64,000 bases of DNA from an uncultured Blautia sp. (GCA_905209435.1 CAJLTE010000001.1:41642-105641); one strand, 5' to 3'; positions 42,467 to 51,735 are shown, counted from the stretch's first letter. The notes: generated by a model from the sequence alone, not told the origin. Made by a program: numbers and translations.

Positions 42467-43375
42467 ATGGGAAATTTAAAGAGAAGACAATATATGAGCT
42501 GGTATCGGCTGTTGCTGATTGCAATTATTGGTACACTTGTATTTAACTTCTATCCGCTGATAGAAACCTTTATTACAAGTCTCAAAAATATGAACGGCAG
42601 TTTTATTGGTTTTACAAACTATAAAATCCTTTTCAGCAGCGATGAGTTCCGCCAGAGTATAATCAATACATTGTATATGGCTGTGTTAGGTGTAGGACTA
42701 AATGTTCCGCTGGCTTTTATCATTGCCAGTGTGCTTAACAGTATTGCACATGGAAAAGGAATCTACAGAGTTATTTTCCTGCTTCCGATGGTTATGTCCA
42801 TGATCACAGTTGTTACTTTATTTAAATATATGATGATGCCGTCAGCAGATGGTGTCTTCAACTATATCCTCAGCTTTTTCGGAGTGGCACCTAAGTTATG
42901 GCTGAATGATCCGAAAACAGCGAGAGAATGTGTGGTACTGATCGCTGTATGGAAAGGAATCGGATATAATATCATTCTTTTCTTTGCAGGCTTACAGGGA
43001 ATTTCAGCAGATATGTATGAGGCAGCGGAGATTGATGGAGCAAATGCATTTAAGAGATGGCTTTATATTACAATTCCGGCATCAAAGAATACTTTTACAT
43101 TTGTTATCATGACTTCTACGATCGCAGCACTCAAACGATTTACAGAGATTTATGCAGTCAGCCGTGAAACAGGAAACCCGGCAGGCAAGCTTGAAACGAT
43201 CATGTTATATATCTATAAGAATTCTTTTTCCACGCTCAACTACAAAGATGAGGGACTTGCAGGTGCTGCTTCTGTAATTCTGTTTATCATTATTTTGGCA
43301 GCAACTGTTCTTAATAATAAGCTGACAGGAGAAAGAAAACCACGCAGATCAAAAAGAATAGGAGGAAAAGCATAA
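42467..43375 (+). CDS. ABC sugar transporter permease (MalF-like)
   Basis: A 302-residue inner-membrane permease with six predicted transmembrane helices. The EAA-type loop that contacts the ATPase is in YEAAEIDGANAFKRWLYITI near residue 185. N-terminal helix YRLLLIAIIGTLVFNFYPLI. It ends with the ATG of the next permease overlapping its stop codon. Pairs with the following permease as a heterodimer. No ATPase gene is in the operon, so a shared MsmK-type ATPase is expected. Confidence 0.93.
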   Translation: MGNLKRRQYMSWYRLLLIAIIGTLVFNFYPLIETFITSLKNMNGSFIGFTNYKILFSSDEFRQSIINTLYMAVLGVGLNVPLAFIIASVLNSIAHGKGIYRVIFLLPMVMSMITVVTLFKYMMMPSADGVFNYILSFFGVAPKLWLNDPKTARECVVLIAVWKGIGYNIILFFAGLQGISADMYEAAEIDGANAFKRWLYITIPASKNTFTFVIMTSTIAALKRFTEIYAVSRETGNPAGKLETIMLYIYKNSFSTLNYKDEGLAGAASVILFIIILAATVLNNKLTGERKPRRSKRIGGKA

Positions 43376-44217
43376 TGAGAAAGAAAAAAGTAAAGCCGGC
43401 GACAGTCGTAAGTTATGTAATCCTGACTATCTTTGCGCTGATTGTACTGGTTCCGTTTATCTGGTTTGTATCAACCAGTTTCGACTATGTGAAATCCTAT
43501 TCTCTGAGATTCCCGCCACGTCTGATACCTAAGGAATTCAGTACATTTAACTACAAAATGGCATTTTCCAACGTGCCGATGCTCAGTTATCTGAAGAATA
43601 CAGTTATTATTGTTGCATTAAGTGCGGTATTAAACGTTATTACCTCCACACTTGCAGGATTTGCACTTTCAAAAGGAAAATTTCCGGGAAAGAAAATCGT
43701 TTTGGTATTTATTCTTTCCAATATGATGGTTCCGTTTGAATCAAAATTACTGCCGATTTATTCTATCATCCGAAACATGGGATTAAATAATAATGCATTG
43801 GGTGTTGTACTTCCGGCAGTTCTGACAAATGCAATGTATATTTTCTTTGTAAAAACTTACTGTGACGGGCTTCCGGATGATTTATACGAAGCAGGAAAGG
43901 TTGACGGAGCAGGAATCCTTACTATATATGGAAAAATTTATTTCCCGTTACTGACTCCGATCATTGCGACAATTGTAGTTCTGGATGCAATCAATGTATG
44001 GAATGACCTTCTGTGGCCAATGATCGTTCTCACAAAACAGAGCAGTTACACTGTACAGATCGGTCTGCAGATGTACAATTCAGGTGCATCAGGAACAACA
44101 CATGCAGGAACTGCACTTGCGTTATCTGTTATCAGTATTATACCTTTGTCGATCATTTACATTTTCTGTCAGAAATATATTGTACAGAGTATTGCTTTTT
44201 CCGGAATGAAACAGTAA
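43375..44217 (+). CDS. ABC sugar transporter permease (MalG-like)
   Basis: A 280-residue permease with six hydrophobic helices. N-terminal YVILTIFALIVLVPFIWFV and the EAA loop YEAGKVDGAGILTIYGKIYF near residue 170 identify the carbohydrate permease family (CUT1). Translationally coupled to the upstream permease. Its C-terminus YIVQSIAFSGMKQ is the usual one for MalG-type proteins. Confidence 0.93.
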   Translation: MRKKKVKPATVVSYVILTIFALIVLVPFIWFVSTSFDYVKSYSLRFPPRLIPKEFSTFNYKMAFSNVPMLSYLKNTVIIVALSAVLNVITSTLAGFALSKGKFPGKKIVLVFILSNMMVPFESKLLPIYSIIRNMGLNNNALGVVLPAVLTNAMYIFFVKTYCDGLPDDLYEAGKVDGAGILTIYGKIYFPLLTPIIATIVVLDAINVWNDLLWPMIVLTKQSSYTVQIGLQMYNSGASGTTHAGTALALSVISIIPLSIIYIFCQKYIVQSIAFSGMKQ

Positions 44218-44331
44218 AACGAAAACAGATGCTGATTGAAACCGGAGTTGTACCGGTTCAATCAGTGTATATCTGAATTATTTATTTTTTTTACATTTAA
44301 ACGTATGATGTCATATGAAAGAAGGAATTTT

Positions 44332-45168
44332 ATGGACGAGAAAGTATATTCAGGAATAGAATTAAAAGAAAAATCAAAAGAACTCAGAAAAATGTTGCTT
44401 ACAATGATCTACAAAGCACAGTCCGGACATCCGGGTGGATCATTATCGGCGACAGACATTATATCTACATTGTATTTCCACACTCTGCGCTTAGATCCGA
44501 AGAACCCGAAATGGGAAGACAGAGACAGATTTGTTCTTTCCAAAGGCCATGTGTGCCCGGTATTGTATTCCGCACTGATCATGAAAGGCTTTATTGATGA
44601 AGAAGCACTTGGAACATTAAGAAAACAGGGATCTATCTTACAGGGACATCCGGATATGAAGAGATGCCCGGGAATTGAGATTTCCACAGGTTCTCTTGGA
44701 CAGGGGATTTCCTGTGCAGTAGGAATGGCGATCGCAGGTAAGAGAGATAAAAAAGATTACCGTGTTTATACACTGGTGGGTGATGGAGAATGCGGAGAAG
44801 GCCAGGTATGGGAAGCTGCTATGGCAGCAAATAAGTACCAGCTTGATAATTTTACTGTTATTATTGATAACAATGGTCTTCAGAATGATGGTTTTGCAAA
44901 AGATATCATGCCGACTCTGGATCTTGAGAAGAAATTTGAAGCTTTTGGCTTCCAGACAGTAAGAATTGATGGTCATGATGTTCTGCAGATCGAGGCAGCA
45001 CTTGATTTTATGCAGACACAGAAAAACGGAAAACCGAAATGTATCGTATGCAACACTGTAAAAGGAAAAGGCGTGTCATTTATGGAAAATGTTCCCAAAT
45101 GGCATGGTGTAGCACCAAATGACGAAGAATATGCACAGGCAATGAAAGAGATTGAGGAGGGATTCTAG
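44332..45168 (+). CDS. Transketolase, N-terminal subunit
   Basis: First half of a split transketolase, 278 residues. The thiamine diphosphate/Mg motif lies in GDGECGEGQVWEAAMAANKY (residues 145-164) with the conserved Asn pair later (VIIDNNGLQNDG); the start block AQSGHPGGSLSATDI contains the phosphate-interacting His. ATG at 44332 has a GAAGGA site; an upstream in-frame ATG at 44236 is not supported. Its last base is shared with the GTG of the C-terminal subunit. Transfers two-carbon units between ketoses and aldoses; location in this operon suggests a dedicated substrate, not housekeeping. Confidence 0.94.
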   Translation: MDEKVYSGIELKEKSKELRKMLLTMIYKAQSGHPGGSLSATDIISTLYFHTLRLDPKNPKWEDRDRFVLSKGHVCPVLYSALIMKGFIDEEALGTLRKQGSILQGHPDMKRCPGIEISTGSLGQGISCAVGMAIAGKRDKKDYRVYTLVGDGECGEGQVWEAAMAANKYQLDNFTVIIDNNGLQNDGFAKDIMPTLDLEKKFEAFGFQTVRIDGHDVLQIEAALDFMQTQKNGKPKCIVCNTVKGKGVSFMENVPKWHGVAPNDEEYAQAMKEIEEGF

Positions 45169-46097
45169 TGGAGAAGAAAGCAACGAGAGATGCACTGGGA
45201 GCAGAAGTGCTGGCACTTGGATTAGAGCATAAAGACGTATTTGTAATTGACTGTGATGTTGCAAAATCGTGCAAGACACTGGAATTTGCAGCAAAACTTC
45301 CTGAACAACATATCAATGTAGGAATTTCCGAGCAGAACGCAGTTGGTATTGCAGCAGGTCTGGCAACTACCGGAAAAGTACCGTTTGTTGTAACTTATGC
45401 GATTTTTGGAAGTATGCGTGCAGTAGAGCAGATCAGACAGGAGACTTGCTACACAAAATTAAATGTAAAGATTCTTTGTTCTCACGGTGGTCTGACACCG
45501 GCGAATGACGGAGCTTCTCACCAGTGTGTAGAAGACATGGGAATCTTAAGAACAATCCCCAATATGACTGTTATCATGCCGGCAGATTATAATTCTGCAA
45601 GAAAACTGATTGCAGCAGCTTATAAATATAATGGACCTGTATATCTCCGTTTTACAAGAGATGCTATTCCATGTATCTATGGAGAAGATGAAGAATTTGA
45701 GATCGGAAAAGCTAAATGCCTGAAAGAAGGAAAAGACCTGACGTTCATGGCAAATGGAGATACCGTATCTATTGCACTTGAGGCTGCAAAGAAATTGGAA
45801 GAAGAAGGCATTCATGCACAGGTATATGATTTCCATACAATTAAGCCTCTGGATGTGGATGCTGTAAATAAAGCGATTGAAGAGAACGGTAAGATTATCA
45901 CAGTAGAAGATCATAATATTATTAATGGTCTTGGCTCAGCAGTTTGTGAGATCGTGGCAGAAGCAGGAAAAGGAAAAGTTCACAGAATCGGTGTTCAGGA
46001 TCAGTTTGGAGAATCTGCACCGTATGAAGAACTCCTGAAGAAGAATGGAATCACATCAGAGAATATCGTTAAATGTGCGCAAGACATGATAGATTAA
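45168..46097 (+). CDS. Transketolase, C-terminal subunit
   Basis: Second half of the split transketolase, 309 residues, starting at GTG overlapping the previous stop codon. Contains the pyrimidine-binding domain with the activating Glu in NVGISEQNAVGIAAGLA near residue 48 and the HGGLTPANDGASHQ loop near 108, followed by the transketolase C-terminal domain (about 190-305; KLEEEGIHAQVYDFHTIKPL). Forms the active site together with the N-terminal subunit. Confidence 0.94.
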   Translation: MEKKATRDALGAEVLALGLEHKDVFVIDCDVAKSCKTLEFAAKLPEQHINVGISEQNAVGIAAGLATTGKVPFVVTYAIFGSMRAVEQIRQETCYTKLNVKILCSHGGLTPANDGASHQCVEDMGILRTIPNMTVIMPADYNSARKLIAAAYKYNGPVYLRFTRDAIPCIYGEDEEFEIGKAKCLKEGKDLTFMANGDTVSIALEAAKKLEEEGIHAQVYDFHTIKPLDVDAVNKAIEENGKIITVEDHNIINGLGSAVCEIVAEAGKGKVHRIGVQDQFGESAPYEELLKKNGITSENIVKCAQDMID

Positions 46098-46118
46098 CGG
46101 AAAAAGAGAGGAATATTT

Positions 46119-47078
46119 ATGAAAATCGTTGTATTAGACGGATATACAGAGAATCCTGGAGATTTAAGCTGGAAAGATCTTGAGGATCTGGGAGAAACAA
46201 CTATTTACGACAGAACTCCTGTTGAACTGGTAGAGAAGCGTATCGGGGATGCAGAAATTGTAATTACAAATAAAACTCCGATTGATAAAGAAATTTTTGA
46301 GAAATGCCAGAACATTAAATATGTAGGTGTTCTTGCGACAGGATATAATGTAGTAGATGTAAATACTGCAGCTGAAAAAGGAATTCCGGTATGCAATATT
46401 CCTACTTACGGAACAACAGCAGTGGCGCAGATGGTATTTGCACTTTTACTGGAAATTTGCCATCATGTAGGTACGCATTCTGAAGCTGTAAAGATGGGGG
46501 AATGGTCAAATAATGTTGACTGGTGTTTTTGGAAATATCCACTGATCGAACTTGCAGGAAAGACAATGGGAATCGTAGGATTCGGAAGAATCGGAAAAGC
46601 GGTCGGCAGACTTGCCAAAGCTTTTGGCATGAATGTTCTTGCATATGATGAATATGAGAATGAAGAAGGAAAAGCAATCGCAGACTATGTGACACTGGAT
46701 GAACTTTATACAAAATCTGATGTAATCTCTCTTCACTGCCCATTGTTTCCTGCAACGACAGTCATGATTTGTAAAGAGAGTATTGCAAAGATGAAAGACG
46801 GAGTTATCCTGATCAATACCAGCAGAGGTCCGCTGATCAATGAAGCGGATCTGGCAGAGGCATTACAGAGTAAAAAAGTATATGCTGCAGGCTGTGATGT
46901 AGTATCTACGGAACCAATAAAAGCAGATAATCCATTACTTGGATGTTATAACAGTATTCTTACACCACATATCGCATGGGCTCCAAAGGAAAGCAGGCAG
47001 CGTCTGATGGATATTGCAGTGGATAATGTAAGAAACTTCTTAAATGGAACAACTGTTAATGCAGTGAATATGAAATAA
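46119..47078 (+). CDS. D-2-hydroxyacid dehydrogenase (NAD-dependent)
   Basis: A 319-residue dehydrogenase similar to glycerate/hydroxypyruvate reductases. Nucleotide loop GKTMGIVGFGRIGKAVGRLA (residues 147-166), catalytic Arg in LINTSRGPLINE near 235, Glu in DVVSTEPI near 263, and His in TPHIAWAPKESRQ near 287. Follows the transketolase genes by 21 bases. A plausible job is interconversion of hydroxypyruvate or another 2-oxoacid product of the pathway with its hydroxy acid. Exact substrate cannot be told from sequence. Confidence 0.92.
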   Translation: MKIVVLDGYTENPGDLSWKDLEDLGETTIYDRTPVELVEKRIGDAEIVITNKTPIDKEIFEKCQNIKYVGVLATGYNVVDVNTAAEKGIPVCNIPTYGTTAVAQMVFALLLEICHHVGTHSEAVKMGEWSNNVDWCFWKYPLIELAGKTMGIVGFGRIGKAVGRLAKAFGMNVLAYDEYENEEGKAIADYVTLDELYTKSDVISLHCPLFPATTVMICKESIAKMKDGVILINTSRGPLINEADLAEALQSKKVYAAGCDVVSTEPIKADNPLLGCYNSILTPHIAWAPKESRQRLMDIAVDNVRNFLNGTTVNAVNMK

Positions 47079-47152
47079 AAGTAAAATACAGAACTGTATG
47101 AAGCTGAATCAAGAAGTGCAGTGGATTGAAGTATCCGTTTGAATTAAGTGGA

Positions 47153-47193
47153 TGGCAGCCATAATAGACGAAGTACTATTATGGCTGTCTTTT
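47153..47193 (+). terminator. Terminator of the catabolic operon
   Basis: GGCAGCCATAATAG pairs with CTATTATGGCTGTC (one G-U pair) around an eight-base loop, followed by TTTT. The rest of the 310-bp gap to the next gene shows no further feature. Confidence 0.88.
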
Positions 47194-47389
47194 GGTTATA
47201 GAAGGCACTGGTGATTATATGCTGAGGCCATACAATTATGTGAACACTGCTGAAAAAGGAATAAACAGCAGTCATAAAAACGCAGGGGTGGAAAGAAGCG
47301 ACTGTACTTGAACCGGGTCTGCAAATAGAGTATACTGAAATTATTCTGGATAGAATATCAAATTGGATAGAAGGGGAAAAAGAGAAAGA

Positions 47390-48316
47390 ATGAGTACGTT
47401 AAATATTCTGATCAATCAGCTTGGGATGTTTGTAATCTATATCCTGGCAGGGATTATTCTGATCCGGACTCATGTGTTGAGCAGAGAGAACATGGAAGTT
47501 GTTTCCAGACTGGTGATTAAACTGGCTCTGCCGGTAATGATTTTTACAAATACAGTAAATGGGGTAAATAAAGGAATGCTCTTTAATTCCCTGCCTATTC
47601 TGGGAATCGCATTTTTTATGTATATCTGTCTGTTTGGACTAAGCTTCCTGTCAGGAAAACTGTTTCATCTGCAGGGAGATCATCAGCAGCTGTATTCTGC
47701 CATGAGCGCATTCGGAAATATTGGATTTATGGGGATTCCGATTGTTACCAGTATCTTTCCGGAAAGAGGAATGCTGTACATATCTGTATTTACTATGATC
47801 GATCAGCTGATGCTGTGGACAGTTGGGGTAAGACTCACATCAAAAGCAGAACATAGCAGTTTCGACTTAAAAAAACTGATAAACCCTGTAACAGTTGCTA
47901 TTGTATTATCACTAATTTTTATTCTCACAGGAATCAGTTTATCGGAAATTCTGAATACAGCATTCTCAAAAATCGGAGCAACAGCAACTCCTCTGGCGAT
48001 GATCTATCTTGGCGGAGTATTTGCCTGCATGGATGTCAGAAAATATATCTGCAAGCTGGACTATTATGGAATCGTAGTGATAAAAATGCTGATTTTTCCG
48101 GTGATCTTTTATTTGCTTCTGGGTCTGCTTCCGATTTCTGCTGAGATTCGCATGACTATGACACTCACATCTGCAATGCCTGTTATGTCGTCAGTGGTTA
48201 TGATGGCAAACGCATATGGCACAGACGGCGATTATGCTATGGGCGGAATCTTGGTGACAACTGTCTGCTCGATCGTGACACTGCCGTTGGTATACTGGAT
48301 CTTACAATTTATATAG
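47390..48316 (+). CDS. AEC family transporter (auxin efflux carrier-like)
   Basis: A 308-residue membrane protein with about ten hydrophobic segments of the AEC/malate permease family. MYIYLAG-type N-terminus (QLGMFVIYILAGIILIRTHV) and the central SAFGNIGFMGIPIVTSIF with the broken-helix NxGFMGxP motif are diagnostic. ATG at 47390 is preferred; an in-frame ATG at 47363 is also possible. Exports or imports small organic acids. Situated just after a hydroxyacid dehydrogenase operon and 12 bases before a MATE gene, with which it forms a unit. Confidence 0.88.
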   Translation: MSTLNILINQLGMFVIYILAGIILIRTHVLSRENMEVVSRLVIKLALPVMIFTNTVNGVNKGMLFNSLPILGIAFFMYICLFGLSFLSGKLFHLQGDHQQLYSAMSAFGNIGFMGIPIVTSIFPERGMLYISVFTMIDQLMLWTVGVRLTSKAEHSSFDLKKLINPVTVAIVLSLIFILTGISLSEILNTAFSKIGATATPLAMIYLGGVFACMDVRKYICKLDYYGIVVIKMLIFPVIFYLLLGLLPISAEIRMTMTLTSAMPVMSSVVMMANAYGTDGDYAMGGILVTTVCSIVTLPLVYWILQFI

Positions 48317-48328
48317 GAGTAAAAAATA

Positions 48329-49663
48329 ATGAATGAGCGTAAACAAAGTTTACGAAATGAGATAGTCCGTCTGGCACTGCCAATGGCTCTTCAGCAGTTT
48401 ATGACTGCACTTGTAGGAGCCTGTGACGCCATTATGCTGGGAAAATTAAGCCAGAATGCAATGTCAGCAGTATCACTGGCAACACAGGTCACCTTTGTTT
48501 TTAACCTGTTCATGTATGCATTTATAACAGGCGAGAACATGTTTGTCGCGCAGTACTATGGAAAAGGCGACTACAAAGGCATTTCCAAAATCTTCAGCCT
48601 TGTAACAAAAGCATGCGGAACGGTAGCGATCATCTTTCTTATAGGAACTTTTTTCTTTCCACAGCAGATCATGGCGGTTCTGACCAATGAAAAAGAACTG
48701 ATCGTGTTGGGCGGTGAATACCTCAGAGTAATTGGTATTTCTTATGTGCTTTCCGCTATTGCACAGACATTTCTTGCAATTATGAAGAACTGCAATGCAG
48801 TAAATATAAGTACACTGATCAACAGTGTAATGGTGATCCTCAATATTATATTAAATGCAGTTTTGATCTTCGGACTCTTCGGATGCCCGGAAATGGGAAT
48901 CCGCGGGGCAGCTCTTGCTACAGTTCTTGCGACCGTTGTACAGGTTGTCTGGAGCGTCAGCTATGTGTTGTGCAAAATCAAATCAGTAAAATTCAATTTG
49001 AACAGATGCGAGAAAGAAATTCTCTCCCATTTCTGGCAAAAGGCAATTCCACTGCTTATCAATAACCTGGCATGGGGAATTGGATTTTCCATGTATTCTG
49101 TAGTGATGGGACATCTTGGAACTGATGCGGTTGCGGCAAATGGAATCGCAAATATTTCCAAGAATCTGATCGTATGTTTCTGCCTGGGACTGGGAAATGC
49201 GGGCAGCATTATCGTAGGAAATCGTCTTGGTGCAAACCGCCTGGAAGAGGCAAAAGAAGCAGGAGGACTTCTGACAAAAACTGCAATTATCGCCGGAATT
49301 CTGTCAGGCGTAGTTCTGATCATTTTGTCCCCGTTTATCACAAGAGTGGTAGACCTGACTCCAACAGCTCGTGGCTATCTGCAGAAAATGCTGCTGATCT
49401 GTTCCTATTACATTGCAGGAAAATCTGTCAACTGTATGACCATAGGCGGTATCTTTGCAGCAGGCGGAGATTCCAAATTTGGAATGATGTGCGATTCTAT
49501 AACTTTGTGGTGTATCACTGTTCCTCTGGGATGTATCTGCGCATTCATTCTGAAACTGCCGGTGATGGTTGTTTATTTCGTACTCAACCTGGATGAGGTC
49601 ATTAAACTGCCGGTAGTTTATAAACATTATAAGAAATATAAATGGATTAAGAATCTTACATAA
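48329..49663 (+). CDS. MATE family efflux transporter
   Basis: A 444-residue multidrug/toxin extrusion protein with twelve hydrophobic segments in two homologous halves. N-terminal EIVRLALPMALQQFMTALVG and ACDAIMLGKLSQNAMSAVSL are typical; the second half begins near residue 235 (KAIPLLINNLAWGIGFSMYS). Cation-driven export of drugs or metabolites. Follows the AEC gene closely and probably shares its transcript; ended by a hairpin. Confidence 0.92.
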   Translation: MNERKQSLRNEIVRLALPMALQQFMTALVGACDAIMLGKLSQNAMSAVSLATQVTFVFNLFMYAFITGENMFVAQYYGKGDYKGISKIFSLVTKACGTVAIIFLIGTFFFPQQIMAVLTNEKELIVLGGEYLRVIGISYVLSAIAQTFLAIMKNCNAVNISTLINSVMVILNIILNAVLIFGLFGCPEMGIRGAALATVLATVVQVVWSVSYVLCKIKSVKFNLNRCEKEILSHFWQKAIPLLINNLAWGIGFSMYSVVMGHLGTDAVAANGIANISKNLIVCFCLGLGNAGSIIVGNRLGANRLEEAKEAGGLLTKTAIIAGILSGVVLIILSPFITRVVDLTPTARGYLQKMLLICSYYIAGKSVNCMTIGGIFAAGGDSKFGMMCDSITLWCITVPLGCICAFILKLPVMVVYFVLNLDEVIKLPVVYKHYKKYKWIKNLT

Positions 49664-49684
49664 GTTTTAGAATTATTATAGAAA

Positions 49685-49749
49685 AAGAATTCTGAATTCT
49701 TATCATTTCTAATAGTTGCTATGATAAGAGCGAAAGGGTTCTTTTTTTA
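49685..49749 (+). terminator. Terminator of the AEC-MATE unit
   Basis: GAATTCTTATCAT (49694-49706) pairs with ATGATAAGAG..GGTTC, followed by seven T at 49742-49748. Confidence 0.75.
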
Positions 49750-49757
49750 TGGGGAAG

Positions 49758-49830
49758 TTTAACCAAATCAAGTAAGTTCCCTGTTTCAATTGCGAAAAGC
49801 AATAAGCAGTGGGTGGGGACTTGCTTGTAT
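49758..49830 (+). repeat. Dispersed hairpin element, copy 2
   Basis: Head TTTAACCAAATCAAGTAAG; core TTTCAATTGCGAAAAGCAAT; outer arms CAAGTAAGTTCC (49769-49780) and GGGACTTGCTTG pair over 12 positions with two G-U pairs. Nearly identical in head and core to the copy at the window end. Confidence 0.78.
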
Positions 49831-49885
49831 CAGGAAAAGTGTAAGCTCTTTCTGATAAACTGCGGAGCAGTTATTTGGTTATGAG

Positions 49886-49920
49886 AAGTAGCGAAGCGGA
49901 TTGCGAATATCCGCTTGACT
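49886..49920 (+). repeat. GTAGCGAAGCGGAT hairpin repeat
   Basis: GAAGTAGCGAAGCGGAT, a short loop, then ATCCGCTTGAC. The same unit follows the head sequence at 23811-23842. Lies between copy 2 of the element and the right end of the insertion sequence. Confidence 0.6.
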
Positions 49921-49951
49921 GAAGTTGACAGTTAAAAAATCATTTGTTACA

Positions 49952-50060
49952 GTGAACTACTCGGCAACCGAGTTACCAGAGCATCTGATTAAGGTGCGAT
50001 AGCACCTTAGGTTCAGGGTGCGTCCATGACACCAATACTGCTTGCCTTTTCCGGCTATAC
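49952..50060 (-). ncRNA. Predicted omega-RNA scaffold at the IS right end
   Basis: TnpB proteins use a guide RNA made from the element's right end. On the minus strand the region after the tnpB stop codon holds two stable hairpins (see element) and ends at TAGTTCAC; the guide would be the flanking sequence starting TGTAACAAATGA. Assigned from position and fold, not from a recognised conserved sequence. Confidence 0.6.
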
Positions 50061-51311
50061 AGCTACTTTTATAATCTTTGGATCTTTTAGTCCGGTTACG
50101 GACACCTCTCTTTTGCTTTTTATTACACAAAGATATTTTCTCATAATATTAAATGCCCCCACTGCATCTGCATTGTAGTTCCCTGTTTCATCACAATATA
50201 AACCGCGCTTTTTACGGTTAGATGGCTCTGCACATGATCTGGAAACCTCCCTGGACAGTGGACTGCACTGACTGGTATAGGATTCTTCCTGTTTTACCAG
50301 ACGGATCCCGTATAATCTCAGCTTATACTCCAGCATCCCGGTGAGCTTTTCATATGGCAGTTCATGCAGTTTCTGGTTCACCTTATGTCCCAGATCCTTT
50401 CCCTGGCGTATATTATGGATATCCCCAAGGATCACACAGGTGATCTCTTTCTCCCTGCAATATCCCACAATGTATCTGGTGATCTTATGGAGATAGTCTT
50501 TGACTGCCTGTCTTTTCTTTCTGTGAAGCCTGCGGATATGTCCGGATGTTTTCGGATAGCGGATCCCCTGCCTGGCCTGCTGGCTGTACCACTGGGACTG
50601 TACCCTCGCAATCTCTTTATGATAATAATGGCACAGGGACAGATATTTTCTTCCAAGAATAAAAGATGACCCATTTCCCAGGTCATAACAGGTCATCAGA
50701 TTATGCAGTCCCAGATCGATGGAAAGATAATGTCCATTATCCGGCTTTAACTCTGTATCCTCCCTTTCATAAACTACGATAGTCTCACAGACACCATTCT
50801 GTGGCGGGGCGATACGGATCTGTTTGATATGGTCCATGTTCCTGAAAATGGCATTTTCAAGATATAAAAAACGGGCATGGATCCCATATCTTTCTTCCAT
50901 ATAGATCTTAAGCTGTTTCGGCAGGGACAGACGCACCCTGCCGTTTTCTTTTTCATGGACTACTGCATTCTGCATATAAACAATGGAGATCCCTTCCTGT
51001 TTGAAGCGAGGCGGCCTGGGATTTTCTATCCCTCCTGTCCTTTTCTGCGTAAAAAAAGATCTCCATGCTTTGTCCAGCTGTTTACATACTTCCTGCGCGC
51101 TTTGTGAGGGAAGCTGTTTAAACCACAGATCCTCTTTGTGCACTTTTTTCTGATAATACCAGTCCGGATAATTCTCAATCCCCAGTTCTTTATAATGATA
51201 CCGTTCATAATTACAGATATTCCAGAGCTTATATGCCGCATAGCACATATGCCCGATGATATTCGCATAGTCCTGGCTGACTTTTATGGAAGTCTTATGT
51301 GACAGCAGCAT
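50055..51311 (-). CDS. tnpB: TnpB, RNA-guided nuclease-like IS accessory protein
   Basis: A 418-residue TnpB. N-terminal MLLSHKTSIKVSQDYANIIG; the start at 51311 is fixed by AAAAGGAGGAAAAGG directly upstream, and the longer frame to 51461 overlaps tnpA. RuvC-I Asp is in YLSIDLGLHNLMTCYD; RuvC-III Asp in NYNADAVGAFNIM. At the RuvC-II position the strand reads CVILGDIHNIRQG with Gly where many TnpB have Glu, and the zinc-finger region (QCSPLSREVSRSCAEPSNRK) lacks paired CxxC motifs. TnpB enzymes cut target DNA next to a short motif using omega-RNA and help retain the element. Activity of this variant is uncertain. Confidence 0.9.
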   Translation of the reverse strand: MLLSHKTSIKVSQDYANIIGHMCYAAYKLWNICNYERYHYKELGIENYPDWYYQKKVHKEDLWFKQLPSQSAQEVCKQLDKAWRSFFTQKRTGGIENPRPPRFKQEGISIVYMQNAVVHEKENGRVRLSLPKQLKIYMEERYGIHARFLYLENAIFRNMDHIKQIRIAPPQNGVCETIVVYEREDTELKPDNGHYLSIDLGLHNLMTCYDLGNGSSFILGRKYLSLCHYYHKEIARVQSQWYSQQARQGIRYPKTSGHIRRLHRKKRQAVKDYLHKITRYIVGYCREKEITCVILGDIHNIRQGKDLGHKVNQKLHELPYEKLTGMLEYKLRLYGIRLVKQEESYTSQCSPLSREVSRSCAEPSNRKKRGLYCDETGNYNADAVGAFNIMRKYLCVIKSKREVSVTGLKDPKIIKVAV

Positions 51312-51324
51312 CCTTTTCCTCCTT

Positions 51325-51735
51325 TTAATATGCCTTGCTCTGATGTTCGATATATCTGCGGATATTCTCCTCTGACACGGATCCGACCGTTTCCACATAG
51401 TAAGAATGGTTCCAGAGTTCCCCTTTCCATAATTTACTGCGTATTTCGGGGAAACGTTCAAACAGTTTTCTCCCGGTAATCCCTTTCAGATACTTGACAA
51501 TTGCTGTAATAGATAATTTAGGCGGTGCAGACACAAAGCAATGGACATGATCCCCTTCCCCGCACTCAAAAAGATGCACCGTAAATCCTTTTTCATCAGC
51601 AATCTGTTGGACGAGTTCCTTTAGATATGTTTCTATCTCTGCAGTTAGTATCTTTCTTCTGTATTTCACAGACCATACCATATGGTAATTAATATTGCAC
51701 ACACAAGTGCGGTAATGTATTAGATTTTCTTTCAT
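51325..51735 (-). CDS. tnpA: IS200/IS605 family Y1 transposase TnpA
   Basis: A 136-residue single-strand transposase. HUH metal motif in EGDHVHCFVSAPP and the catalytic Tyr in WNHSYYVETVG, with the usual start NINYHMVWSVKYRRKIL. It cuts and rejoins single-stranded DNA at the hairpin ends. Ends 13 bases before tnpB. Intact, so the element may still be mobile. Confidence 0.95.
   Translation of the reverse strand: MKENLIHYRTCVCNINYHMVWSVKYRRKILTAEIETYLKELVQQIADEKGFTVHLFECGEGDHVHCFVSAPPKLSITAIVKYLKGITGRKLFERFPEIRSKLWKGELWNHSYYVETVGSVSEENIRRYIEHQSKAY

Noticed and set aside
39039..47078. Sulfoquinovose (sulfo-transketolase) or apiose pathway
   Set aside because: The split transketolase suggested it, but the required isomerases, kinase or sulfolactaldehyde enzymes are absent from the operon.
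51311..51461. Fifty-residue N-terminal extension of TnpB
   Set aside because: It overlaps tnpA in another frame, and a strong AGGAGG lies just before the ATG at 51311.
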